Origin: a virus
Direction: 5' to 3' (one strand)
IMG/VR virus record: IMGVR_UViG_3300027734_000109
Location: 1 to 49,140 of that record
Length of the DNA stretch: 49,140 nucleotides
Shown here: piece by piece, positions 33,110 through 41,494 of the stretch
Numbering within the stretch: position 1 is the stretch's first letter
How the letters are laid out: each line of letters opens with the position of its first letter
The notes under the pieces: generated by a model
Seen by the model: the letters and a program-made list of their open reading frames with translations, nothing else
Databases searched by the model: none
What the model was told of the DNA's origin: nothing
Made by a program: the position numbers and the translations under genes

Positions 33110-33633
33110 TGGCTGATCTAATGATTGATATTGAAACGGTAGGCACAGGCCCTGAAGCCTGTATCCTGACCATCGCCGCCCAGGCATTTGACCCACTGGG
33201 CACGGGCTATCACAAACAACAATTCTATGCTCGAATCGATCCGGACAGTCAACCTGGCCGTAACATAGAACAGGGCACGATTGAGTGGTGGGCTACACAA
33301 CCCGCTGAAGCACAGGAAGAAGCCTTTGGATTAGACAATCGTATTCCACTAGATACGGCATTGGAAGAATTGGGTCGATTGATTTGGAAAAGCAAAACGA
33401 TATGGGCCAATGGTCCTACGTTTGACATGAACATTCTTGAGCATGCTTACAAGAGTTTCGGCCGCCCGCTGCCTTGGCAATACTACAGAGTAAGAGATGC
33501 TCGAACTGTATATGCTCTATATCCGGGCTTGGGTAAGCCACCTGCGAGCCATCACGCACTGGAAGATTGTCGTAGACAGATCGATCTTCTACAGGTCACA
33601 CTTCAACATCTAAATGTAAAGGCACTATCATGA
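33109..33633 (+). CDS. DEDDh 3'-5' exonuclease
   Basis: 174 residues with all motifs of the DnaQ-like DEDDh superfamily: D7-I-E9 in MIDIETVG (Exo I), D106 in NGPTFDMNIL (Exo II), and H148/H149-x4-D153 in HHALEDCRRQ (Exo III). It resembles the short Rv2179c-type exonucleases of phages more than DexA of T4, which is larger. Likely roles: degradation of host nucleic acid or processing of RNA or DNA ends. It has its own host-type promoter and overlaps the dNMP kinase by ATGA, so nucleotide salvage (exonuclease plus kinase) is a sensible pairing. Confidence 0.88.
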   Translation: MADLMIDIETVGTGPEACILTIAAQAFDPLGTGYHKQQFYARIDPDSQPGRNIEQGTIEWWATQPAEAQEEAFGLDNRIPLDTALEELGRLIWKSKTIWANGPTFDMNILEHAYKSFGRPLPWQYYRVRDARTVYALYPGLGKPPASHHALEDCRRQIDLLQVTLQHLNVKALS

Positions 33634-34277
33634 TCATTGGAATCTGCGGATTTATTTCAGCGGGCAAAGACACTGCTGCTGACTATTTGGTAAACTTTCA
33701 CGGCTTTCGTCGTGACTCATTTGCTGCCACGCTCAAAGACGCTGTGGCCGCTGTGTTTGGTTGGGATCGAGAATTGTTAGAAGGCCGCACAAAATCCGCA
33801 CGAGAGTGGCGTGAGCAAGTGGATCCTTGGTGGGCAGAACGGCTTGGAATGCCACACTTGACACCGCGCTGGGCTCTGCAACACTGGGGCACAGAAGTGG
33901 GCAGGAATGCTTTCCACACTGATATATGGATTGCTAGTTTGGAAAACAAACTGCGAAAAAGTTCGGACAACATCGTGATCTCGGACTGTAGATTTTACAA
34001 TGAAGTGGCTGCTATCAAGAATATCGGCGGGCGTGTGATCTGGATCCAGCGTGGGATAATTCCGCACTGGTATGACATAGCAGCCAAGGCCAATCACGGT
34101 GACGAAGCAGCACAGCGTTGGTTGGATAAAGAAGGTGTGCATGCCAGTGAATACTCCTGGGCTGGCACAACATTTGATCATGTTGTGGAAAACAATTCCA
34201 CAGTGGATGGTTTATACCGCCAACTCAGCGGTCTGCTTGCAGCGGATTTGGCACCCACGGAACGTCAAGCCGTCTGA
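33630..34277 (+). CDS. gp1: Deoxynucleoside monophosphate kinase, gp1-like
   Basis: 215 residues. The P-loop variant GICGFISAGKDTAADYLV (Gly-x4-Gly-Lys-Asp, residues 4-20) is characteristic of phage dNMP kinases; LKDAVAAVFGWDRELLEGRT and WALQHWGTEVGRNAFHTDIW are the usual substrate-binding segments, and IVISDCRFYNEVAAIKNIGG the conserved core strand and loop. It phosphorylates dNMPs from degraded DNA to dNDPs. Translation is coupled to the exonuclease by an ATGA overlap. Its 3' end overlaps the reverse-strand 34225-34569 gene by 53 bases, tail to tail. A forward terminator lies about 110 bases downstream, inside that gene. Confidence 0.92.
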   Translation: MIIGICGFISAGKDTAADYLVNFHGFRRDSFAATLKDAVAAVFGWDRELLEGRTKSAREWREQVDPWWAERLGMPHLTPRWALQHWGTEVGRNAFHTDIWIASLENKLRKSSDNIVISDCRFYNEVAAIKNIGGRVIWIQRGIIPHWYDIAAKANHGDEAAQRWLDKEGVHASEYSWAGTTFDHVVENNSTVDGLYRQLSGLLAADLAPTERQAV

Positions 34278-34569
34278 CCTCTTCTACACAGTTTAGGCAC
34301 ACAGTTCTGAGATTTTTAAGATCCACATTGTTCATATTGCCGTCCATGTGATAAACTAGGATTTGGCTAGCAAACCTAGGCTTGAACCCGCATCGATCGC
34401 ATGCGGGTTTTTTCTTGTAACCTGCCCGTTTCCACAACGCTTCTGGCGGCTTGATTTTCTTTTTTCTCCGGATACAATGATCGCATCTGGTGCGATAGTG
34501 CGTGATGTCGTTTCGGCAATAATTTACTGCTACCGGACGTTGATTGCAGGCTGTGCATATGGGTCTCAT
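34225..34569 (-). CDS. Zinc-ribbon/HNH-like protein
   Basis: 114 residues from the ATG at 34569 (a longer frame exists, but the late box and the homology start, MRPICTACNQRP, select this one). It carries several Cys pairs: CTAC, CDHC, CDRC and C-x2-C in VCLNC, plus the segment YHMDGNMNNVDLKNLRTVCLNC, which has the His-Asn-Asn spacing of beta-beta-alpha-metal (HNH) nucleases. Similar small proteins are widespread in T4-like marine phages. It may be a nuclease or only a zinc-binding DNA-interacting protein. Its codons CDRCGF form, on the other strand, a terminator hairpin. It is expressed from a perfect late box 4 bases before the ATG. Confidence 0.7.
   Translation of the reverse strand: MRPICTACNQRPVAVNYCRNDITHYRTRCDHCIRRKKKIKPPEALWKRAGYKKKPACDRCGFKPRFASQILVYHMDGNMNNVDLKNLRTVCLNCVEEVRRLDVPWVPNPLQADR
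34385..34413 (+). terminator. Forward terminator embedded in the reverse-strand zinc gene
   Basis: A perfect 9-bp stem (34385-34393 with 34401-34409), 7-base loop, then six T residues (34408-34413). It would end the exonuclease-kinase transcript before the sheath gene. On the other strand the same bases encode Lys-Lys-Pro-Ala-Cys-Asp-Arg-Cys. Confidence 0.8.
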
Positions 34570-34573
34570 GGTG

Positions 34574-34581
34574 TATTTATA
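34574..34581 (-). promoter_or_regulatory. Perfect late promoter TATAAATA, reverse strand
   Basis: The canonical T4 late box on the minus strand, inside the palindrome GTGTATTTATACAC, four bases before the ATG at 34569. Transcription would start at about the start codon. Confidence 0.75.
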
Positions 34582-34631
34582 CACAAACCTTTGCAAAGGG
34601 CATCGCAACACCCCTGGTTTTGTAGGCATCC

Positions 34632-34639
34632 GATAAATA
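34632..34639 (+). promoter_or_regulatory. Late promoter box GATAAATA for the tail sheath
   Basis: Ends 26 bases before the sheath ATG; AAAGGAG at 34653-34659 is a strong ribosome binding site. It is divergent from the late box at 34574-34581. Confidence 0.75.
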
Positions 34640-34665
34640 TCTGTAACAGTTTTAAAGGAGCCAAA

Positions 34666-37600
34666 ATGGCAACATCATTCGTACCAGCAACACCATTAGT
34701 ATCACCTGGAGTTCAAGTCACCGTAATTGACGAGAGTCAATACTTACCGGCATCCACCAACAGCGTACCTTACTTTTTAATCTCCACAGCACAGAACAAA
34801 GTTTCTGGTAGCGGAGTTGGTGTAGCAGCAGGAACATTAGCAGTTAACGCCAACAGAGTGTATCTGATCACCAGTCAGCGTGATCTTGCCGCCACTTTTG
34901 GTAATCCGTTTTTCTACAAAACCACAATTGGCACTCCTATCAATGGCTATGAGTTGAACGAATATGGCTTGTTGGCAGCATACAGTGCATTGGGTGTAAC
35001 TAACCGTGCTTATGTACAACGTGTGGATATTGATCTTACCGAACTCACAGCCACTTTGGTCCGCCCCACCGGTGACCCTGCCAATGGCTCATACTGGTTA
35101 GACACTGTAAATACACAGTGGGGAATTTTTGAATGGAATCAAACTACCGGCGCATTTAGTCCAACCGTGCCGTCGGTGATCACTACCACTACTTCTCTGC
35201 AAAGTGGTGTACCACTGCAAGATTACGGTGCAATTGGTGACTACGCAGTAGTGGCCACCAATACAGCCAATCCTGTGTACTATAAAAATGGTGCAGTGAT
35301 AGCAGCCTCGGGCAATGCTACCACTCTCAGCGATTTGTACAACACTTGGGTACTGGTAGGTAGCGATGATTGGAAATTGAGTTACCCTGCGGTACAAGGT
35401 GCCAATGCAGTAACAACAACTCTTAGCGCAGGTAATACCATTGTGATCAATGGTACCAGTGTAGCAGTTCCTGCATCAACCAACAACACCATCCAAGGAC
35501 TCAGCGGTGCTATCAATACTGCTAATATCACTGGCGTCTATTCTGCTGTGATTGATAATAAATTGTGCTTGTTCGCTAACAGTGAAGCCACTGCCGACGG
35601 ATCAACAGCAGATGATGGTATTATCTATATCAATCCGGTGGGATCAACCTCGGGATTGCTGACCACACTGGGACTCACCTCTGGTGTTACATATTATGCA
35701 CCTGGACTACAACAAAGTCCTAACTATGTATTTCCTCGCTGGAGAACCACCGACGATACACCACGTCCTACAGGCAGCGTGTGGAACAAGACTACTGCAC
35801 AAAATCTTGGCACATTCATGTCTGTTCAGAAATACAACACTGCATTAGCACAGTGGGTACAACAAGCAGCCCCTGTTTATCAAAATGACTGGAATGCTAA
35901 TGCCAATCTAGATGCCACAGGCGGTGGTAAAAACATCATAGTTGGCGCAACTTATACACAATACAATGTGGATCCTGCTCCAAGCGGTATATCTGAATGG
36001 AGTAGTGTTACAACCTATGCAACCGGAGATCGAGTATTGTATGAAACACTAACATATGAGTCTCTACAGAATTCCAATCTGAATCAGAATCCTGTTACTG
36101 CGACTACGTATTGGTCAGAAGTTCAAAATGAACTGCCTTACAACAGCACCTACACTCTGCAGGTGTTTGAACGTACTTCACAAGGTTCCACAGTGGTCAC
36201 AGGCAGCACTAGTACCCCTGTAGTAACAAATGGCAATCAGTTTACTGTGACTACCAGCATAGCAAATTCAGGTAGTCTTACCAGCACAGTCACAGTCACA
36301 GTCAATGGCAATACCACCGCTGACTTTGTTACTGCTGTGTCATCTGCTGGTTTACCTTATGTGGTTGCCAGTGTAAACAGTTCTGGTGCAATTGTAATGA
36401 CACAAACTCAAGGCGGTGTGATTTTGTTACAAAACGTCACAGGAACACCTTTGGCTGATGCTGGATTTACTACCAGCACCACAGGTTGCAGAAACATTGT
36501 TGATGATAATTTGACTGCATATTTGCAACTCAGTGGCTGGATTCCATTGGTTTATACAGCCAGTGCCATAGCACCTAATCAAGATCCTGCCTCGGGCACA
36601 TATTGGTATTATTCCACTACCAATCAAGTTGATATCATGATCAACAATGGTTCAAGTTGGGTAGGTTATCAAAATGATTTTAACGATACTCGTGGTTTTG
36701 ATTTGAGCACAACCAACCCAACTGGTCCTATCATTGCTGTCACAGCACCTACTACACAGACTGATGGAACTCCATTGGTATATGGTGATTTGTGGGTTAA
36801 CACCAGCAATCTTGAACTGTATCCTTTGTTAAATCGTTGGCAAACAGTAGAGGGCGTGAATCAATGGGTATTGATTGATAACTCTGATCAACAAAGTTCA
36901 AATGGTATATTGTTTGCTGATGCTCGTTGGAGCAGCACAGGTCTAGTGAATCCTATAACTGATGCCTACCCTACCATAGTCAGTTTGCTTACAAGCAATT
37001 ATTTAGATGCCGATGCACCAGATCCTACACTGTACCCCGCAGGTATGCTGCTGTGGAATTCACGACGTTCAGGATTTAATGTCAAGCAATTTGAAGTTGA
37101 TTACTTCAATGCCGCATCGTTCTCTTATGCAACATGGAGTTCCTCTACCACTTATGCCGTGGGCGACCAGGTATTGTATAACACAGTATTGTATGTGGCC
37201 ATTCAAGGTAGCAATACCAATCAGAATCCAGCCACCCAGATTGCGTATTGGAGTCCGCTGGAAACTAACTCATGGGTCACAGCATCAGGAAATCGTGCCG
37301 ATGGATCCCCTAACATGGGAAGATTAGCTCAACGTGCATTGATTGTGGCAGCATTGAAATCTGGTATTGATACCAGCGTAACTGCTCGTGAAGAACAAGC
37401 ACAGTACAATCTTCTGGCATGTACTGCGTACCCCGAATTGATACCCAACATGGTTGCACTTAACGATGAGCGTAATAACACAGCATTTGTTGTGGGTGAC
37501 ACTCCAATGAGATTAGGACCCAATGGTAATGATATTGCATCCTGGGCCACAAACAACGGCGGGTTAGGAATATATGCCGGTGATGGGTTACAAAGCAATA

Positions 37601-38286
37601 GTCCTTATGCTGGCGTGTTCTACCCCAGTTGCCAAACCACAGATCTAGGTGGAAGCACAGTGGTCACAGCACCTAGCCATATGATGGTACGCACAATTAT
37701 CCGTAGCGATAGTGTGAGTTATCCTTGGTTAGCACCTGCTGGTACACGTCGAGGTGTGATTGATAATGCTGCTCAGATTGGGTACATCAACTCAACCACA
37801 GGTGAATTTGTTACCATCGGTAACAATCAAGGCCTGCGTGATGTTGAATACCTCAACTCTATCAACCCAATCACGTTTATTCCCGGAGTGGGTATTACCA
37901 ACTTTGGTAATAAGACATTGTACAATCAAGCAACAGCATTGAACCGCATCAATGTGGCACGTTTGATTGCATACATGCGTGGTAGATTGGAAGAGATCGG
38001 CAAGCAGTTCTTGTTTGAACCCAATGATCAGATCACACGCAATGAAATAACCAATTCTATAAATGCATTGTGTATCAATCTTGTGGCCAAACGCGGTATC
38101 TATGACTTTTTGGTAATTTGTGATACCAGCAATAACACACCGTTTACCATTGATAACAATGAGTTGATTGTTGATATTGCAATCGAACCAGTAAAATCAG
38201 TGGAATTTATCTATATTCCGCTGCGTATCAAATCCACTGGGGCGATTGCTAATTCACAGACTGCAACGCAAACTTCTATCCAATAA
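34666..38286 (+). CDS. gp18: Tail sheath protein, gp18-like, with large insertion
   Basis: 1206 residues, almost twice T4 gp18 (659). The N-terminus (PLVSPGVQVTVIDESQYLPA, then AFSALGVTNRAY-type AYSALGVTNRAYVQRVD) and the C-terminal 400 residues (WLAPAGTRRGVIDNAAQIGY, ALNRINVARLIAYMRGRLEE, VDIAIEPVKSVEFIYIPLRI) are classic contractile sheath. Between them lie about 600 residues of inserted beta modules. Two copies, about residues 442-486 and 819-865, read W-x4-TYA-x-GD-x-VLY-x4-Y-x9-NQNP-x6-YW, the pattern of CBM5/12 chitin-binding-type modules. Short Y-x-W-x-(N/D)-T units surround them. The start at 34666 is set by the strong ribosome binding site; an upstream extension of the frame is antisense to the zinc gene. 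A terminator follows. Confidence 0.93.
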   Translation: MATSFVPATPLVSPGVQVTVIDESQYLPASTNSVPYFLISTAQNKVSGSGVGVAAGTLAVNANRVYLITSQRDLAATFGNPFFYKTTIGTPINGYELNEYGLLAAYSALGVTNRAYVQRVDIDLTELTATLVRPTGDPANGSYWLDTVNTQWGIFEWNQTTGAFSPTVPSVITTTTSLQSGVPLQDYGAIGDYAVVATNTANPVYYKNGAVIAASGNATTLSDLYNTWVLVGSDDWKLSYPAVQGANAVTTTLSAGNTIVINGTSVAVPASTNNTIQGLSGAINTANITGVYSAVIDNKLCLFANSEATADGSTADDGIIYINPVGSTSGLLTTLGLTSGVTYYAPGLQQSPNYVFPRWRTTDDTPRPTGSVWNKTTAQNLGTFMSVQKYNTALAQWVQQAAPVYQNDWNANANLDATGGGKNIIVGATYTQYNVDPAPSGISEWSSVTTYATGDRVLYETLTYESLQNSNLNQNPVTATTYWSEVQNELPYNSTYTLQVFERTSQGSTVVTGSTSTPVVTNGNQFTVTTSIANSGSLTSTVTVTVNGNTTADFVTAVSSAGLPYVVASVNSSGAIVMTQTQGGVILLQNVTGTPLADAGFTTSTTGCRNIVDDNLTAYLQLSGWIPLVYTASAIAPNQDPASGTYWYYSTTNQVDIMINNGSSWVGYQNDFNDTRGFDLSTTNPTGPIIAVTAPTTQTDGTPLVYGDLWVNTSNLELYPLLNRWQTVEGVNQWVLIDNSDQQSSNGILFADARWSSTGLVNPITDAYPTIVSLLTSNYLDADAPDPTLYPAGMLLWNSRRSGFNVKQFEVDYFNAASFSYATWSSSTTYAVGDQVLYNTVLYVAIQGSNTNQNPATQIAYWSPLETNSWVTASGNRADGSPNMGRLAQRALIVAALKSGIDTSVTAREEQAQYNLLACTAYPELIPNMVALNDERNNTAFVVGDTPMRLGPNGNDIASWATNNGGLGIYAGDGLQSNSPYAGVFYPSCQTTDLGGSTVVTAPSHMMVRTIIRSDSVSYPWLAPAGTRRGVIDNAAQIGYINSTTGEFVTIGNNQGLRDVEYLNSINPITFIPGVGITNFGNKTLYNQATALNRINVARLIAYMRGRLEEIGKQFLFEPNDQITRNEITNSINALCINLVAKRGIYDFLVICDTSNNTPFTIDNNELIVDIAIEPVKSVEFIYIPLRIKSTGAIANSQTATQTSIQ

Positions 38287-38298
38287 TCGGAAGAAATC

Positions 38299-38328
38299 AA
38301 AAATGGGGTGGCAACACCCCATTTTTTT
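38299..38328 (+). terminator. Rho-independent terminator after tail sheath
   Basis: An 8-bp GC-rich core stem (38303-38310 with 38315-38322) extended by A/T pairs, GCAA tetraloop and eight T residues. It has the same loop as the capsid terminator. Confidence 0.93.
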
Positions 38329-38341
38329 TGGCCTCGACAGA

Positions 38342-38349
38342 CATAAATA
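38342..38349 (+). promoter_or_regulatory. Late promoter box CATAAATA for the tail tube
   Basis: CATAAATA ends 21 bases before the tube ATG; TAGGAGAA at 38356 on gives the ribosome binding site. Directly follows the sheath terminator. Confidence 0.7.
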
Positions 38350-38370
38350 ACTGCATAGGAGAATACTAAT

Positions 38371-38988
38371 ATGGCCGTTTCATCATTAACCAGAATGACT
38401 GTGCCCTTGGCAAGTGATCAAAGTAACAGTAACCAAGGCTTGCTCATGCCCAAACTCAGTTACCGCTTCCGAGTGGTATTTGAAAACTTTGGTGTGAGCA
38501 CACCACGAACAGAACTTACAAAACAAGTAATTGACTTCAAGCGTCCCAATGTGACCTTTGATGAAATCACAATTCCAATCTACAATAGCACATTGTATCT
38601 GGCAGGCAAATACAAGTGGGCTACTACCACTTGCAATCTGCGTGATGATGCATCGGGTGCTGTAAGTCGTCTAGTCGGCGAGCAAATACAGAAACAAATG
38701 GACTTCTTGGAAATGGCCAGTGCGGCATCGGGTATTGATTACAAATTTACCACACGTTTTGAAGTACTGGATGGTGGTAACGGCGCTGCCACACCTACTG
38801 TGCTGGAAACTTGGGAACTGTATGGTTGCATGCTTGAAGGTGCCGACTATGGCACTGCCAGTTATGGCGAAAGCAAGGCTATGCAAATTGGTCTCACAAT
38901 CAGATACGACAATGCTAACCAAACACCTAACGGAACTGGTATTGGCAGTACCATTGCTAGAACTGTCAACGACGTTGTAACAGGATAA
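38371..38988 (+). CDS. gp19: Tail tube protein, gp19-like
   Basis: 205 residues. It polymerises into the inner tail tube through which DNA passes. Family features: LMPKLSYRFRVVFENFG at residues 26-42, TKQVIDFKRPNVTFDEITIPIYNSTLYLAGK in the middle, and WELYGCMLEGADYGTASYGESKAMQIGLTIRYDNA near the end, the tube-fold strands conserved from T4 gp19 to marine phages. Length is close to T4 gp19 (163) plus an N-terminal extension. Separated from the sheath by a terminator and its own late promoter, so tube and sheath levels can be set independently. Confidence 0.92.
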   Translation: MAVSSLTRMTVPLASDQSNSNQGLLMPKLSYRFRVVFENFGVSTPRTELTKQVIDFKRPNVTFDEITIPIYNSTLYLAGKYKWATTTCNLRDDASGAVSRLVGEQIQKQMDFLEMASAASGIDYKFTTRFEVLDGGNGAATPTVLETWELYGCMLEGADYGTASYGESKAMQIGLTIRYDNANQTPNGTGIGSTIARTVNDVVTG

Positions 38989-38994
38989 TAAGAA

Positions 38995-40173
38995 ATGTCC
39001 TGGGGACAAGATTTCCTTCAGGGGTTTTTTGGTGGGCAAGGTCTTAAAGATTATGCCCATGCTTCCAAGACCTTTCTCGCCAACGGTTACGAGTATGCAC
39101 CACGGAACAAATTTCTGTTCCATTGCTACTTTAATCTCAACACATCGTTGATTCCTAGTTTGGGTGCAATTTACAGCAGCACAGAAAAAGCCACCATTGG
39201 CCTCATGGTCAAGACCATACAGTTACCTAAGTTTACTATTGACACAGAAATACTGAATCAATACAATCGCAAACGTGTGGTACAGAAAAAGATCAACTAT
39301 ACTTCGGTAGCAGTTACATTTCACGATGATGGTGGTGATTTAATACGTAACATGTGGTACAACTACTACAGTTACTATTACAAAGATCCCAATCAAGCCT
39401 ACGGGCCGGCTGCACAAAATGGAAGTATTGGCGCCCTGCAAACTCAATCCGGATTCACTTATAATTCTCGAGACATATACACCAATGATCGTGTGGTCAA
39501 CGACTGGGGATATATTGGCGAAAGTTTTGATCAAGGCAGTGCTGGTGGCCCGGGCACAAACTCAGGTGGAGATCAGAATTCAGGTAAACCTGCTTTCTTT
39601 AAAGATATCACTATCTACGGAATGGATCAACACAAATGGGCAGCGTATACTTTAATCAATCCACTGATCAAAAGTTGGGAGCACGACACTTATAATTACA
39701 GTGAACCTGCAGGTATCATGCAAAATTCCATGACTATCGACTATGAAACAGTGAAATACTATTCGGGTGCTATTGGTAAGAATCGACCAGATACCAATGT
39801 GATTGGATTTGCTGATCCTGCATATTATGATAATATAAAATCAAGTCTGGCAAGGCCGGGCAGCACACAAACTGTGTTAGGGCAAGGTGGCTTATTAGAT
39901 GCAGGAATTGGTATTGTGGAAGATTTGCAAACCGGCAGTTTAAACCCAATTGGTGCGATACAAAAAGCCGGAACACTTTATAACACTTGGAAAAATGCAC
40001 CATTAAAATCAGTGGTAAGCGAAGAAGCCAATGCTGCACTAAAAAGTGTTCTAAGAAATACCATACCAGCACAGGTGCGACAATCACAAAATTCCGGTGT
40101 TGGATTTATTTTTCCTAGAGCACCAACCACACCAATACCTTCAATTGGCACATATATACCACCAACGAGATAA
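38995..40173 (+). CDS. Tail-tube-fold structural protein (possible tube initiator)
   Basis: 392 residues. The middle repeats the tube fold: KFLFHCYFNLNTSLIP, MVKTIQLPKFTIDTEILNQY, VTFHDDGGDLIRNMWYNYYS, DITIYGMDQHKWAAYTLINP and MTIDYETVKYYSG, equivalent to strands of gp19 and of T4 gp54. The C-terminal 110 residues (GQGGLLDAGIGIVEDLQTG to IPPTR) are an added tail rich in Gly and Pro. Homologues sit next to gp19 in T4-like marine phages and are usually called virion structural proteins. A baseplate tube initiator or tube-end protein is the best guess. It starts 6 bases after gp19. Confidence 0.7.
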   Translation: MSWGQDFLQGFFGGQGLKDYAHASKTFLANGYEYAPRNKFLFHCYFNLNTSLIPSLGAIYSSTEKATIGLMVKTIQLPKFTIDTEILNQYNRKRVVQKKINYTSVAVTFHDDGGDLIRNMWYNYYSYYYKDPNQAYGPAAQNGSIGALQTQSGFTYNSRDIYTNDRVVNDWGYIGESFDQGSAGGPGTNSGGDQNSGKPAFFKDITIYGMDQHKWAAYTLINPLIKSWEHDTYNYSEPAGIMQNSMTIDYETVKYYSGAIGKNRPDTNVIGFADPAYYDNIKSSLARPGSTQTVLGQGGLLDAGIGIVEDLQTGSLNPIGAIQKAGTLYNTWKNAPLKSVVSEEANAALKSVLRNTIPAQVRQSQNSGVGFIFPRAPTTPIPSIGTYIPPTR

Positions 40174-40175
40174 TC

Positions 40176-40538
40176 ATGGGCGGAACAGTAAATTCACTTA
40201 ATACCAATGTAGACCTCACAGTCAGGATCTACGATCAATTCTACGAATACGAGCAATTTGTAAGTGCAGAAGAGTATGATGTAGTATTCAGTTATATGAA
40301 ATCAGTGTTTACAACAGATCTTGCCGCCGGCAATTTCACAGTGGCATTGTTTAGAATAGCAGATACTACTCAAACCTCGGTGTTGACCATCTTGTCTAAC
40401 ATACAAGGACAAAATTCAATACAGGTTACACAAACCTTGGCCTACTATCTCAACAACTTGAGAAGCACTAGCACATTGTTGGGGTTTGGCGCCTTGTCAA
40501 CGCCTAACTACTATACTGCAAGGAATGTGTTGGCATGA
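40176..40538 (+). CDS. Small conserved virion-region protein
   Basis: 120 residues, function unknown. Features: YDQFYEYEQFVSAEEYDVVFSY, VALFRIADTTQTSVLTIL, and the C-terminus LGFGALSTPNYYTARNVLA. I associate this pattern with a small protein lying beside gp4 in T4-like marine phages. It starts two bases after the tube-fold gene and overlaps gp4 by ATGA, so it belongs to the tail/head-completion operon. Mixed alpha/beta, no membrane segment. Probably a minor tail or head-tail joining protein; low certainty on role, high certainty that it is a gene. Confidence 0.65.
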   Translation: MGGTVNSLNTNVDLTVRIYDQFYEYEQFVSAEEYDVVFSYMKSVFTTDLAAGNFTVALFRIADTTQTSVLTILSNIQGQNSIQVTQTLAYYLNNLRSTSTLLGFGALSTPNYYTARNVLA

Positions 40539-40963
40539 GCCGCTGGGCCAACGGGGAGTACCTCATTACCAACCCGGGCAAGTATGTGGGCAAAAACAAA
40601 CCCAGATATCGATCAGGGTGGGAACACTCATTCATGCGTTTTTGCGACAAGAACGATGCGGTGATCCAATGGGCCAGCGAAAGTATAGCCATACCTTATA
40701 AAAATCCCATAACCGGCAAAAACTCCATGTATGTGCCGGATTTCTTTATCACATATCGCACCAAGGGCAATGTTCAACGCGCCGAAATGATCGAGATCAA
40801 ACCCAAAAAACAAAGCGTGATTGAAAGCAAGATGAACAGCAAGGACCGTGCTGTTGTGGCCATCAACTATGCCAAATGGGCAGCAGCACAGGCTTGGTGC
40901 AAGCGAGCAGGCATACATTTCCGAGTCATAACTGAAGACGACATGTTCCATAAGCCGGGTTGA
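40535..40963 (+). CDS. gp4: Head completion protein, gp4-like
   Basis: 142 residues. In T4, gp4 acts after packaging to make heads competent for tail joining. Family motifs: RWANGEYLITNPGKYVGKNK, PRYRSGWEHSFMRFCDKND, then YVPDFFITY and EMIEIKPKKQ, which together form the PD..E-x-K pattern of a TnsA-like nuclease core, and CKRAGIHFRVITEDDM at the end. The sequence is close to full length for the family (T4 gp4 is 150). It overlaps the preceding small gene by ATGA. Confidence 0.9.
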   Translation: MSRWANGEYLITNPGKYVGKNKPRYRSGWEHSFMRFCDKNDAVIQWASESIAIPYKNPITGKNSMYVPDFFITYRTKGNVQRAEMIEIKPKKQSVIESKMNSKDRAVVAINYAKWAAAQAWCKRAGIHFRVITEDDMFHKPG

Positions 40964-40971
40964 CAGATCCG

Positions 40972-40978
40972 GTAAATA
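40972..40978 (+). promoter_or_regulatory. Late promoter box GTAAATA
   Basis: GGTAAATA ends 4 bases before the ATG at 40983, with no room for a ribosome binding site; a near-leaderless late transcript is predicted. Confidence 0.55.
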
Positions 40979-40982
40979 TGGT

Positions 40983-41474
40983 ATGACCAAAAAACTCGAA
41001 GAGTTATTCGACTTACCGCCCTCTGGAGATCCTGAAGAGGAGCTGGTTTACACCCCCGAACAAACCCAGTCAGTGATGGCTGAGATTGACAATGCCATCG
41101 ACAAGATTGATGCTGCCCTGCCGGGTGTGCGTGACTTGTCGTCGTCAGATAGTGAGATGGATGAACTGGCCGATCTAGCCAAAGGCAGTTACAAGGATCT
41201 CATGGACTTGGGTATGAATGTGGATTCAAGATTTGCTGCTGAGATATTCAGTGTAGCAGGCGCCATGCTAGGGCATGCACTCACAGCCAAACAGGCCAAG
41301 ATGAGCAAGAAGTTGAAAATGATCGATTTGCAGTTAAAAAAAGCAAATCTGGATGCCAAACTCGCAGATTCAGATCGAGACCCACCACAGCAAGGCCAAG
41401 GCCATGTGTTGGATCGCAATGAATTGTTGGATAGATTGTTAGGCGATAGAAAGACAAATGCCAAAAAAGTATAA
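40983..41474 (+). CDS. gp16: Small terminase subunit, gp16-like
   Basis: 163 residues, acidic N-terminus (FDLPPSGDPEEELVYTPEQ), central helices (LADLAKGSYKDLMDLGMNVD, then EIFSVAGAMLGHALTAKQAKMSKKLKMIDLQLKKA) and a polar tail. The central region fits the oligomerisation coiled coil of T4 gp16 (164 aa), where helices of about this spacing form the recognition ring that presents DNA to gp17. The match is by length, architecture and neighbours (gp4 upstream, gp17 downstream after a 6-kb insertion), not by strong identity. Its last bases contain the late box of the next gene. Confidence 0.6.
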   Translation: MTKKLEELFDLPPSGDPEEELVYTPEQTQSVMAEIDNAIDKIDAALPGVRDLSSSDSEMDELADLAKGSYKDLMDLGMNVDSRFAAEIFSVAGAMLGHALTAKQAKMSKKLKMIDLQLKKANLDAKLADSDRDPPQQGQGHVLDRNELLDRLLGDRKTNAKKV

Positions 41475-41477
41475 ATA
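41470..41477 (+). promoter_or_regulatory. Perfect late promoter TATAAATA
   Basis: The canonical T4 late box overlaps the stop codon of the gp16-like gene, 17 bases before the ATG at 41495. Confidence 0.8.
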
Positions 41478-41494
41478 TCACATAGGACTCTGAT

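Noticed and set aside
34570-34629. Longer start for the reverse-strand zinc gene
   Set aside because: The extra 20 residues run over the perfect late box TATAAATA; the conserved start MRPICTACNQRP is at 34569.
34363-34665. N-terminal extension of the sheath frame
   Set aside because: It is antisense to the zinc gene, contains the terminator and late promoters, and the sheath homology begins at 34666 after a strong ribosome binding site.
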